A stretch of 15,566 nt of DNA from DAORHV01 sp964448405 (GCA_964448405.1 CAYUVW010000028.1:1-15566); one strand, 5' to 3'. Counted from the stretch's first letter, positions 1 through 6,630 are shown. The notes: generated by a model not told the origin, from the letters alone. Program-made: numbers and translations.

Positions 1-72
1 TTTGAGTAGCTTCACTAGTCCGTTTAACGGAGTGGTGGCCTTCCCGGATCATTCTTCTTTTCCCATCATCCC
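1..72. other. Region upstream of nusA, truncated by window edge
   Basis: This short lead-in shows no clear promoter or Shine-Dalgarno site for nusA. One plus-strand frame is open from base 2 and ends at a TGA (74-76) that overlaps the nusA ATG as ATGA. That would be a typical coupled gene end, but the translated tail does not resemble a RimP C-terminus. An imperfect inverted repeat centred on CCGTTTAACGG lies at about 20-30. I infer that nusA is transcribed from further upstream, outside the window. Confidence 0.35.
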
Positions 73-1275
73 ATGAAAGCGTCGTTCATCGCAGCCATCA
101 ACCAGATCTGCGCCGAGAAAAACGTGAAGCCCGAGGACGTCCTCGAGGCCGTGAAACTCGCCATCGCCACCGCCTACCGTAAGGACTACGGCAATAAAGA
201 GCAGGAAATCCGCATCGTTCTCCGCGAGGACCAGGACATGCCGTCCGTCATTTTGGTGAAGGAAGTTGTGGAAGAAGTCCTGAACGAGAACTTCGAGGTG
301 TCCGTGAAGGACGCCAAGAAAGTGAAGCCCGACGCCGAGGAAGGCGACGAAATCGAAATCGACGTCACGCCGGTCGGCTACGGACGCATTGCCGCCCAAG
401 CCGCCAAGCAGGTGATTATCCAGAAGCTCCAGGAAGTAGAGAAGAAGTCGCTGTTCGAAATGTTCAAGGACCGCGAGAACGAATTGCTCACCGCCAGCGT
501 CACCAAGGTCGAACCGAACTGGGTCACGCTCGAAGTGGAAGGCATGACTGTTTCTCTTCCGTGGCGCGAACAGATCCCCGGCGAGCACTACTACACCGGT
601 AAGCGCATCCGCGTGTACTTGGACAAGGTTGAGCTGACCGGCAAGGGCCCGCAGCTGCGCATCTCGCGCACGCACGCCAGCCTGGTGCGCAAACTGCTCG
701 AACTCGAAATCCCGGAAATCCGCAACGGCGATGTGCAGATCATGGCTATTGCCCGCGACGCCGGCATGCGTTCCAAAGTTGCCGTGAAGAGCGGCGACCC
801 GCGTATCGATCCCATCGGTGCCTGTGTGGGCCAGAAGGGTGTGCGCATCCAGGCCGTCATGGAAGAAATCAACGGCGAGCGCGTGGATATGATCGAGTGG
901 TCCGATGACGCCATTAAACTGATTTCGACCGCGTTGCAGCCGGCGTCCATTTCGGCCGTTATCATCGTGAATGATCAGGAGCACAACGACGAGGAGGGCC
1001 GCGTTATCAAGAAGCGTGCAGCCGTATTCGTGGAAGAGGCGCAGCGCCCCATGGCCATCGGTAAGAAGGGCCAGAACATCCGCCTGGCCACCCAGCTCAC
1101 CGGCTTCGAGCTCGACATGTACAACTACGAGGAGCTGCCCGCGTTCAAGGCGAAGTTGGCCGAACTGCGCGGCGAGGATGTGCCGGTTGCCATCTTGAAC
1201 CCGCCCGCCTCCGAAGCTGTTGCCGCAGAGACTTCGGCCGAAGAGCCGAAGAAGAGCGAAGAGGCAGCCGCCTAA
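73..1275 (+). CDS. nusA: Transcription termination/antitermination factor NusA
   Basis: NusA binds RNA polymerase and nascent RNA and tunes pausing, termination and antitermination in the cytoplasm. The 400-residue protein has the family order: an N-terminal polymerase-binding domain (about 1-130), an S1 RNA-binding domain (about 135-200) ending in the typical RISRTH, then two KH domains. KH1 carries GACVGQKG (249-256) and is preceded by AIARDAGMRSKVAV; KH2 carries AIGKKGQN (328-335). The tail (about 377-400) is a low-complexity Ala/Glu/Lys stretch. There are no E. coli-type C-terminal acidic repeats, so the length matches short NusA forms plus a tail. No Shine-Dalgarno site precedes the ATG, so it is probably translated within an upstream operon. 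An intrinsic terminator follows 18 bases after the stop, so this is the last gene of its unit. Confidence 0.97.
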   Translation: MKASFIAAINQICAEKNVKPEDVLEAVKLAIATAYRKDYGNKEQEIRIVLREDQDMPSVILVKEVVEEVLNENFEVSVKDAKKVKPDAEEGDEIEIDVTPVGYGRIAAQAAKQVIIQKLQEVEKKSLFEMFKDRENELLTASVTKVEPNWVTLEVEGMTVSLPWREQIPGEHYYTGKRIRVYLDKVELTGKGPQLRISRTHASLVRKLLELEIPEIRNGDVQIMAIARDAGMRSKVAVKSGDPRIDPIGACVGQKGVRIQAVMEEINGERVDMIEWSDDAIKLISTALQPASISAVIIVNDQEHNDEEGRVIKKRAAVFVEEAQRPMAIGKKGQNIRLATQLTGFELDMYNYEELPAFKAKLAELRGEDVPVAILNPPASEAVAAETSAEEPKKSEEAAA

Positions 1276-1293
1276 TACTCCGCCATACAAGCC

Positions 1294-1324
1294 AAAGCCG
1301 CGCTCCTCACCGGGCGCGGTTTTT
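1294..1324 (+). terminator. Intrinsic terminator of nusA
   Basis: The stem CCGCGC (1298-1303) pairs with GCGCGG (1314-1319) and is followed by five T's (1320-1324). An A run on the 5' side (1294-1296) can pair with the T's. It lies directly behind the nusA stop codon and separates nusA from the next promoter. Confidence 0.8.
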
Positions 1325-1346
1325 GATTGTCCCATGTACAAAAAAT

Positions 1347-1374
1347 TTGACATGCCGTGTGGAGGCATTACTAT
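1347..1374 (+). promoter_or_regulatory. Promoter of the 1478-1858 gene
   Basis: TTGACA at 1347-1352 is a perfect -35 box. A 16-base spacer leads to TACTAT (1369-1374), a fair -10 box. The predicted transcript start is near 1381. The spacer also contains GGAGG (1361-1365) seven bases before an ATG at 1373, so the same bases could instead be a ribosome binding site for a longer protein. I prefer the promoter reading because of the perfect -35 and the hairpin that follows. Confidence 0.55.
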
Positions 1375-1400
1375 GCGCAGCTGCTCTTTGTCGTATTCCT

Positions 1401-1469
1401 TTCCTCACGCTGCAGCTTCCATAGGCGTCGCGAAATATATTCGCGAATGGGGGCTGCAGCAGTGCGGAG
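1401..1469 (+). promoter_or_regulatory. Structured leader hairpin that sequesters a Shine-Dalgarno site
   Basis: A long near-continuous hairpin forms in the predicted 5' leader. Bases 1409-1422 pair with 1447-1460 over 14 bp, including two G-U pairs. After a 5-base bulge on the 5' side (1423-1427), TCGCGAA (1428-1434) pairs with TTCGCGA (1440-1446) around the loop ATATA (1435-1439). At the foot, CAC (1406-1408) pairs with GTG (1462-1464) across a bulged A1461. After one mismatch, TTCC (1401-1404) pairs with GGAG (1466-1469), the Shine-Dalgarno of the ATG at 1478. This layout is what an RNA thermometer or other translation-gating leader would have; the function is inferred. Confidence 0.6.
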
Positions 1470-1477
1470 TCAGTCAG

Positions 1478-1858
1478 ATGGCGGAACGTATCAGCATCGA
1501 TGGTACTGAGGTGTATCCAGGGCTTGGGATGAAATTCACGCTTGTCATGGCATTGGCGCAAAGCGTCGAACTAAAGGTCGACGGCGTCCGCATCTTGTTG
1601 ATTCGGAAGCAAGGCGAGCGCGCGGCGTTCCTGCTGCACGACGTCTTCCTCCGACTCGCAGATGTGAACATGTGGCGGCAGCACGACGGCGAACGTCTCA
1701 TCCCGGTCGCCATCTCGCGCAAAAAGAAGGTGGTACACGTGCGGATCGAGAATGATGTCTGCGACGCAGGTCTCGACCTGTGGGTTCGCCTGAATGTCGG
1801 TGAACCCGAAATCCGTCTCACGCGCATCGAGGGCACAAGTGTGACCACTGACTTATAG
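1478..1858 (+). CDS. Small hypothetical protein under a structured leader
   Basis: I do not recognise this 126-residue protein (start MAERISIDGTEV). It has no signal peptide or clear membrane segment. It looks like a small soluble, beta-rich protein, with alternating hydrophobic and charged stretches and a basic run RKKK near residue 83. The chosen ATG has GGAG at 1466-1469 with an 8-base spacer. The frame is open further upstream and another ATG at 1373 has GGAGG seven bases before it, which would give a 161-residue form. I prefer 1478 because a TTGACA/TACTAT promoter places the transcript start near 1381 and a long RNA hairpin occupies 1401-1469. It sits alone between the nusA terminator and a hairpin after its TAG stop. 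It could be a regulated stress or accessory protein, but nothing in the sequence proves this. Confidence 0.6.
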   Translation: MAERISIDGTEVYPGLGMKFTLVMALAQSVELKVDGVRILLIRKQGERAAFLLHDVFLRLADVNMWRQHDGERLIPVAISRKKKVVHVRIENDVCDAGLDLWVRLNVGEPEIRLTRIEGTSVTTDL

Positions 1859-1865
1859 CTGCAAC

Positions 1866-1891
1866 GCCGCGTCCCCATGAGGGGGCGCGGC
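1866..1891 (+). terminator. Hairpin after the 1478-1858 gene, without a T-tract
   Basis: GCCGCGTCCCC (1866-1876) pairs with GGGGGCGCGGC (1881-1891) around the tetraloop ATGA, giving 11 bp with one G-T pair. It begins eight bases after the stop codon, where a terminator would be expected, but AAACACG follows instead of T's. It may be a factor-assisted terminator or a 3'-end stabilising structure. Confidence 0.5.
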
Positions 1892-1936
1892 AAACACGTG
1901 CCCTGATTTCGCCTCTGATCGGCGCGATGCGTGGGG

Positions 1937-1942
1937 TATGCT
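1937..1942 (+). promoter_or_regulatory. -10 box for a leaderless transcript (exonuclease/DinG-like gene)
   Basis: TATGCT is followed by seven bases and then the GTG at 1950, so transcription would begin at about the start codon. There is no clear -35 box. The same geometry recurs before several other genes in the window, which is the main support. Confidence 0.5.
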
Positions 1943-1949
1943 CACACCC

Positions 1950-4265
1950 GTGAAGCTGCCGAACATTCCATTACTGGTGCTGGATACTGAGACGACCGGC
2001 TTTGTGCCGCGCACGCATCGCGTCATTGAATACGCCTGTGTGGACGTGAATGACGGCAAGGTTGTGGAGACGTACGAACAATTGCTTTCCATTCCCGGAG
2101 ACATTCCGCCGCACGTACAAGTTATTACGCAGATTAAAAACGAAGACCTGAAGGGCAAGCCGGCGTTCGCCGACATCCTGCCGAAGATTTCAGGCATGGT
2201 GACGCCGGACACGCTCATCGTGGGCCAGAACGTGCGTTTCGACATCGGCATGCTGAAAGGCGAAGGCTGGGATCTCTCGGCGCATCCGTGGATCGACACG
2301 TCCATGTTGGCGAGCATCGTGTTCCCGGAACTCTCCAGTTACTCGCTGGGGTACATGAGCGAAATTTTGAAGCTGAACCACGAGCCAAAGCACCGCGCGC
2401 TTGGCGATGTGCATGCCACGCTGGAACTGCTGTCGCATTGCTGGGAACGTCTGTCGCAGCTGCCGCCCGACGCGCGCGCCGACATTGCCAGTATCGCCGC
2501 CCGTTCGCCGGTCGGCTACCGCATGCTGTTCGAAGGCTTGGCAAGCGAGTCCGTCGGCAAGAGCCGTCCGCAATGGCTGAAACGCGGGGTGGTGAAAGAT
2601 GCATCCGCGCATGCCGAGACCGCTGTGTCCATTGCTCCGCTCGCCGGCGCGGTGCAGTTGGTGGAAGAAGGGTTGCAGCCGGAATTCGTGCTCGGGTGCA
2701 TGCGTCCTTCAAGCAAAGGCAAGCAGCGCTGGGTCGCCGTGAAGAACATCGAGGCTTGGATCCGTCGCTTCGGCGTTCCCGAAGGCGCATGCGTGTTGTA
2801 TCCGCCTGAATTGGTATTGCGCCCATCGTCTGCGCAAACATTCTTGGAACAGACTGCGTTCACCGAAGACGAGTGTACGTTGGCCATAAAGCTGAAGCTT
2901 TACGCACCGTCGGTGCGCGCCCAGGTGCCGCTGCACGGCGACGAACACTCGGTGTGGACCGGCAAGTTGGCCTGCGCAAGGGGCGAGGAGGCGTACCTGA
3001 AACAGGTTTCCAACGATGCTGCAACGGTTGTGGTGGATCACCAAGAATTACTGAAACTTGCCGAAGACAAGTCGGCGTTGCTCGGAAAAAATTGTGAAAT
3101 CGTCATCGACGACGCGTCCATGCTGGAAGACACCGCCACAACAGCATTCGGCTGGTACTGCCCGGTGGCGCCGTTACGTGCAGGTGCCGCAGGGGACCCA
3201 ACGCTTACCAAACTCGTCGACTTGCTGGAAATTTGGCTGGAGAAAACGTGTGCCGGCACCGATTTGCGCTATGTGGTGGATGCCGACATCCATAGTCGTG
3301 AAGCCGAGGGCTTGCGTGACATTATTGAGCAACTCATGCAATCCGGCGTCGCCGCCCGCGTGCTGCACTACCTGGAGAACATCGCCCGCATCCTTACTCC
3401 GGAAAATCTGCACGGACGCATTACGTGGATGGAAGTGTTTCAGGACGGAAGCCGTCATCTGAAGTCGGTCCCCGAGGACATCGCCGTTGTTCTGAAAGAG
3501 CAACTCTTCGATGCCTATCCGACGGCATTGCTGATTCCGCCCGGCAGCGCCAAGACGCTCGGTGCAATATTGGCTGTGGGCATGAAGACGACAATCGTCG
3601 CAGTGCCGGACGCCTCGCAAGGCGGACCGGACATCGTGTTCACCGAGGGTGTGGGACTTCAGGCGTTGTTCGCCGGAACGTTTACCGGCAAGACGGTGCT
3701 GCTGGTCGGCAGCAAGCGCATCATTGAAGATGTGTTCGTACGCCATGCGCTGCGCCTGGAACAAGAAGGTGTCACGCTCATCTGCCAGGGATTCAACGGC
3801 GGACAGGGGAGAATGCAGGCCGAATTCGCCGCCGCACCTGCACCGGCAGTGTTGGTGCTCACGCCGTGGTCCTACGAAACCTTCGAGCTTCCGCCGAATA
3901 CGGTGGATCGCTTGCTTGTGCAGGCATTGCCGTTCGATCATCCGTCGCACGCCGTCATCGGCCGTCGTGCAGGGCGTTTCCGCGATCCGTTCGGTGAGTA
4001 TTCGCTGCCGCGTTTAATGCACCGCCTGTTCCGCCTGCTGCGTACGTTTTGCAAGCACCGCACCGCAGATGCCATCGCCGATTATCTGGATGAACGCCTG
4101 CGCACCAAGGGGTACGGGAAACAAATCCGCGCCTACCTGGACACACTTGGCATGCCTGCCGCTCCATCTGCAGCATCGGTCAGGGCTGCTGCGTCAGCGC
4201 CAACTCCGAAGGCACCCAAGACAACCAAGAAAAAGCCGGATAGCGGACAGATGTCGTTCTTGTAG
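1950..4265 (+). CDS. DEDDh 3'-5' exonuclease fused to a degenerate DinG-like helicase
   Basis: The N-terminal domain (about 6-165 of 771) is a DnaQ-family exonuclease with all its acidic residues: LDTETTG (D12, E14), NVRFD (D98) and HRALGD (H148, D153). It should remove 3' nucleotides from DNA. The rest follows the DinG/XPD-type layout but the ATPase motifs have decayed. I see no Walker A lysine motif, the DEAH box position reads DDAS (387-390), the usual SFWEGVD region reads SYETFELPPN, and the QGxGRxIR motif reads LMHRLFRLLR. LPF survives in ALPFDHP. The C-terminus is a Lys/Pro linker ending in QMSFL, resembling a sliding-clamp-binding peptide. Staphylococcus aureus DinG is a known case of a DinG that works as a nuclease rather than a helicase. 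GTG 1950 was chosen for the -10 spacing; ATG 1938 would add four residues. Confidence 0.85.
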   Translation: MKLPNIPLLVLDTETTGFVPRTHRVIEYACVDVNDGKVVETYEQLLSIPGDIPPHVQVITQIKNEDLKGKPAFADILPKISGMVTPDTLIVGQNVRFDIGMLKGEGWDLSAHPWIDTSMLASIVFPELSSYSLGYMSEILKLNHEPKHRALGDVHATLELLSHCWERLSQLPPDARADIASIAARSPVGYRMLFEGLASESVGKSRPQWLKRGVVKDASAHAETAVSIAPLAGAVQLVEEGLQPEFVLGCMRPSSKGKQRWVAVKNIEAWIRRFGVPEGACVLYPPELVLRPSSAQTFLEQTAFTEDECTLAIKLKLYAPSVRAQVPLHGDEHSVWTGKLACARGEEAYLKQVSNDAATVVVDHQELLKLAEDKSALLGKNCEIVIDDASMLEDTATTAFGWYCPVAPLRAGAAGDPTLTKLVDLLEIWLEKTCAGTDLRYVVDADIHSREAEGLRDIIEQLMQSGVAARVLHYLENIARILTPENLHGRITWMEVFQDGSRHLKSVPEDIAVVLKEQLFDAYPTALLIPPGSAKTLGAILAVGMKTTIVAVPDASQGGPDIVFTEGVGLQALFAGTFTGKTVLLVGSKRIIEDVFVRHALRLEQEGVTLICQGFNGGQGRMQAEFAAAPAPAVLVLTPWSYETFELPPNTVDRLLVQALPFDHPSHAVIGRRAGRFRDPFGEYSLPRLMHRLFRLLRTFCKHRTADAIADYLDERLRTKGYGKQIRAYLDTLGMPAAPSAASVRAAASAPTPKAPKTTKKKPDSGQMSFL

Positions 4266-4266
4266 G

Positions 4267-4350
4267 AATTTCAAGATTCTAAAGTTCAAATTTCAAAAGA
4301 CAGATACGTTTTCACCTATTTTTGAAATTGAGATTTTCTTCTTTGAAATT
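4267..4350. repeat. Nested inverted repeats between convergent genes
   Basis: The octamer AATTTCAA occurs at 4267-4274 and 4289-4296, and its reverse complement TTGAAATT occurs at 4322-4329 and 4343-4350. The inner pair extends to AATTTCAAAA (4289-4298) against TTTTGAAATT (4320-4329). The AT-rich symmetric block fills the gap between two genes meeting tail to tail, so a bidirectional terminator is the simplest reading. Confidence 0.5.
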
Positions 4351-4351
4351 T

Positions 4352-5743
4352 CTAATCAGCTCCTTTTCCCCACAGCACCACGAACACGGTGCGCCACAAA
4401 ATCCACATATCCAGCGCCAGTGACCATTCTTCAATGTACTGCATGTCGTAGCGAACCTCGTCTTCGAACTTCAAATTCGAGCGACCGGATATCTGTGCCA
4501 ACCCGGTCACGCCCGGACGCACGGCGAACACACGACGCTGGTCTTCGCGGTACTTGCGGACTTCATCCGGCAGATGCGGACGCGGACCCACCAGCGAGAG
4601 CTGGCCGACAATCACATTGAACAGCTGCGGGAATTCATCGACGCTCCAACGTCGCAAGATGCGGCCGATGGGTGTGACGCGCGGGTCATTCTGAACTTTG
4701 AACAGCGGGCCGTCGCGGTGACTGAGTTCGGCGAACTCCTGCTTGCGCGCGTCGGCATCGCGGATCATGGTGCGGAATTTCAAGACGGGAATACTGCCGG
4801 AGCAATGTTGTCCAACGCGTCGGCTGATATACAAAATCGGCCAGCCGCTCGTCAGCAGCACCAGTACCGAGATCATCACGAGCAACGGACTCAGGACGAC
4901 AAGCAGGGCAATGCCGCCGATGACGTCGAACAGGCGCTTCCAGACGCGACCCCAGCCATCCAGCGGTGTCGGCTCGAACTTCAGTAGTGGCACCAGGCCC
5001 AGGCGATCCATGGAGAGCTGATGCGGCGAATCCACGAATACCGGCGGCAGAAAGGAATACCCGATGTGATGACTGCGGCAGTAGTCGATCAACTGCGCCG
5101 TTTCACCGCCGGTTGGGAGCGGATCGGTGTGCAGGATGAGGTCGATTGGACGCTCGTTCTCGAACCGCTTCAGACCTTCCAGATCGGACAAATGCCCGAT
5201 GTAGCGAAAGCGAGGTTCATCTTGCAGCGTCTGGTGCAGCACGTCCGGCAATTCGCGGCCGCCGAACGAAATGACGTTGCGCACGCCGATGTCGCGACGC
5301 AGACACGCGCGTTGCAGCAGTACGACAGCTGCGCGACCGATCATGGCGAATACCATGAGCAGCACGGTGGATTGCAGCAGCAGTGCACGTGAGAAAAACA
5401 GCTGTTTCTCGACCAAGAAGAACCAGGCGATAATCAGCATGAGCCACATGCTCGCCGCCAAAGCGACTCGGCCCATTTCATGCCACGCGCCGAGCGTAAT
5501 GCGCAAATGGTACAGTCGCAGTACCGCGCTGAGACCGATGTACACGCCGGTCCACGGCAACACGAATGTCTGCAAATAGTACGAAAAAGCAGGCAGGTTC
5601 GACGGTTGCGTAATGATCTGCATGCCGGGCAACAAATCGATATTGGCTTCGCGCAGGCGGTATGCCAGCAATAATGCGGCCAGCGCCGCCAGTGCATCGA
5701 GCGGCACACGCAGGACGCCGAAGAGGATCTCGGAGTATTTCAC
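4352..5743 (-). CDS. Polyprenyl-phosphate sugar-1-phosphate transferase (WbaP/PglC-type)
   Basis: This enzyme should transfer a sugar-1-phosphate from a nucleotide sugar to undecaprenyl phosphate at the inner membrane, the first step of an exopolysaccharide, O-antigen or S-layer glycan. Of 463 residues, the first ~145 hold about four hydrophobic segments, and about 150-250 form a cytoplasmic nucleotide-binding-like domain. The catalytic domain starts at WKRLFDVIGG (268-277), has a re-entrant helix with Ser-Pro (285-286), KFRTM (322-326), the catalytic pair D369-E370 in SVDEFPQLFNV, SLVGPRP (383-389) and PGVTGLAQISGR (410-421). Translation is taken from GTG 5743. The open frame runs on to 6085, but that extension lies across rnpB and is not coding. 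TATACT lies eight bases before the GTG and there is no Shine-Dalgarno. It stands alone, so the glycan cannot be named. Confidence 0.93.
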   Translation of the reverse strand: MKYSEILFGVLRVPLDALAALAALLLAYRLREANIDLLPGMQIITQPSNLPAFSYYLQTFVLPWTGVYIGLSAVLRLYHLRITLGAWHEMGRVALAASMWLMLIIAWFFLVEKQLFFSRALLLQSTVLLMVFAMIGRAAVVLLQRACLRRDIGVRNVISFGGRELPDVLHQTLQDEPRFRYIGHLSDLEGLKRFENERPIDLILHTDPLPTGGETAQLIDYCRSHHIGYSFLPPVFVDSPHQLSMDRLGLVPLLKFEPTPLDGWGRVWKRLFDVIGGIALLVVLSPLLVMISVLVLLTSGWPILYISRRVGQHCSGSIPVLKFRTMIRDADARKQEFAELSHRDGPLFKVQNDPRVTPIGRILRRWSVDEFPQLFNVIVGQLSLVGPRPHLPDEVRKYREDQRRVFAVRPGVTGLAQISGRSNLKFEDEVRYDMQYIEEWSLALDMWILWRTVFVVLWGKGAD

Positions 5744-5751
5744 AGGGGCTG

Positions 5752-5757
5752 AGTATA
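5752..5757 (-). promoter_or_regulatory. -10 box of the sugar transferase gene
   Basis: On the minus strand TATACT ends eight bases before the GTG at 5743, giving a nearly leaderless transcript starting two bases upstream of or at the start codon. No convincing -35 box is visible. Confidence 0.5.
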
Positions 5758-5791
5758 GCGGAAAGCCATGCCATGGCGGACAGGAATCCCT

Positions 5792-5807
5792 GGACTCCAT
5801 GGAGTCC
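5792..5807. repeat. Perfect 16-base palindrome
   Basis: GGACTCCATGGAGTCC is self-complementary over its full length. It lies between the rnpB terminator and the promoter of the sugar transferase, about 35 bases upstream of that -10 box. It could be an operator for a dimeric regulator. Confidence 0.4.
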
Positions 5808-5831
5808 TTGGAATCGCGACATTTGTGCACG

Positions 5832-5856
5832 AAAAACACCCGAATGAATCGGATGT
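5832..5856 (-). terminator. Intrinsic terminator of rnpB
   Basis: On the minus strand ACATCCGA (5856-5849) pairs with TCGGGTGT (5843-5836) around the loop TTCAT, with one G-T pair, and runs into a T-tract. It begins seven bases after the 3' strand of the rnpB P1 helix. Confidence 0.8.
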
Positions 5857-5862
5857 GCTTCG

Positions 5863-6270
5863 TCCTGCCCTTCTGTACGCCGGATTCTGTCTCTCCCGCT
5901 TGCGCGGAATGAGGCGACCATCTCTCTAGGACGCCGATTGCCCGGCACCTCAAGCGGAGGGGTAGCTGGCGCGACGGAACCATCGCGAACTCCTGCCACC
6001 CAATTCCTCCTTGCACCACCAAGAGTTTACCGCCCTGCAGTAGATGCTTGCGCATCACTACAGGGGCCCCGTAGGGCCGTTTCACTTCCCATCGTTTGGT
6101 CCCCGGAGACCGGAGATGTACGTGACGGGACTCGTCTCTGTGGCACTAGTCCTCACGCGCGTTTTAGGTATATCGCGCGTGGGTGGGCGTTACCCACATG
6201 GCGTTCCATTGGTGTCCGGACGTTCCTCCCGTACCGCAGAGCGGTACCGGCGGTCGCCCAAAGAGCAGGA
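5863..6270 (-). ncRNA. rnpB: RNase P RNA
   Basis: This is the catalytic RNA that trims the 5' leader from pre-tRNAs. The ends form helix P1: TCCTGCTCTT (6270-6261) pairs over ten bases with AAGGGCAGGA (5872-5863). Inside, in order on the minus strand, are GAGGAACGTCCGGAC (conserved region I, where most bacteria have GAGGAAAGTCC), GGGTAACGCC, GTGCCACAGAGACGA, GTGAAACGG, a long P12-like hairpin closed by GCAA, GGTAAACTC, GTGCAAGGAGGAAT, GCTTGAG, GATGGTCGCC and finally ACAGAATCCGGC (conserved region V). The length of about 408 nt and the order fit the bacterial ancestral type. It has its own promoter and terminator, and tRNA-Thr is divergent from it. Exact ends are inferred from P1. Confidence 0.95.
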
Positions 6271-6275
6271 TCCTC

Positions 6276-6304
6276 ATTATCGCGTATTTTATGGTTATCA
6301 ACAA
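6276..6304 (-). promoter_or_regulatory. Promoter of rnpB
   Basis: On the minus strand TTGTTG (6304-6299), a 17-base spacer and GATAAT (6281-6276) form a sigma70-like promoter. The predicted start, six to seven bases downstream, falls at 6269-6270, exactly where helix P1 begins. A second -10-like TAAAAT lies at 6291-6286. Confidence 0.6.
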
Positions 6305-6405
6305 CCCGTTGGTGGAGTTTTTGGTGATATCTTGTACACTGATCTTACGTTGTTCTTTGAATCAAAAAGTGTGGTGAAGGCAGGCTTTGCCTTTCGTGAG
6401 AGTAG

Positions 6406-6480
6406 GCCGCCTTAGCTCAGTGGTAGAGCAACGCACTTGTAATGCGTGGGTCATCGGTTCAAATCCGATAGGCGGCTCCA
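6406..6480 (+). tRNA. tRNA-Thr (anticodon UGU)
   Basis: A full cloverleaf can be drawn. The acceptor GCCGCCT pairs with AGGCGGC, the D arm is GCTC/GAGC, the anticodon stem ACGCA/TGCGT encloses CTTGTAA with anticodon TGT, and the T arm ATCGG/CCGAT encloses TTCAAAT. The discriminator is T and the CCA end is encoded. The leader from about 6341 contains a small hairpin (AAGGCA/TGCCTT, 6377-6393). A possible -10 box, TACACT, lies at 6335-6340 without a good -35. Confidence 0.97.
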
Positions 6481-6534
6481 TTTGATTTCATTGCATCGCC
6501 TTAAAACACATCCGAGCTGTTTTTGCGTAGGCAC

Positions 6535-6566
6535 AAAAAGGGTGGCCGGTGCTACAAGCACCGGCC
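6535..6566 (-). terminator. Terminator of the minus-strand gene ending at 6631
   Basis: GGCCGGTGCT (6544-6553) and AGCACCGGCC (6557-6566) form a perfect 10-bp stem with a 3-base loop. On the minus strand it is followed, after four bases, by TTTTT (6539-6535), as expected for an intrinsic terminator. Confidence 0.65.
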
Positions 6567-6567
6567 C

Positions 6568-6591
6568 GATGCAGCGATCCGTCGCTGCGTC
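6568..6591. repeat. Second stem-loop adjacent to the terminator
   Basis: GCAGCGA (6571-6577) pairs with TCGCTGC (6582-6588) around TCCG, and outer bases extend the stem to about ten pairs with one G-T. It sits one base beyond the neighbouring perfect stem-loop, giving a tandem pair of hairpins just downstream of tRNA-Thr. Confidence 0.55.
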
Positions 6592-6630
6592 TATGCCCTT
6601 TGGCTGCGCTGCATCATCGCGTACGAACTA

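Noticed and set aside
49..1368. 439-codon minus-strand open frame across nusA
   Set aside because: It is an antisense shadow of a gene with clear NusA domains; the product is Leu/His/Gly-rich and matches nothing.
1373..1477. Start of the small unknown gene at ATG 1373
   Set aside because: It has a good GGAGG, so it stays possible, but the perfect -35 box, the predicted start at about 1381 and the long hairpin favour ATG 1478.
3530..3560. LLIPPGSAKT in the DinG-like protein as a Walker A motif
   Set aside because: It does not fit GxxxxGK[ST] and lies after the DEAH-like site, so it is in the wrong place for a P-loop.
5744..6085. N-terminal extension of the sugar transferase open frame
   Set aside because: It runs across the rnpB terminator and part of rnpB, and the translated residues do not resemble the family.
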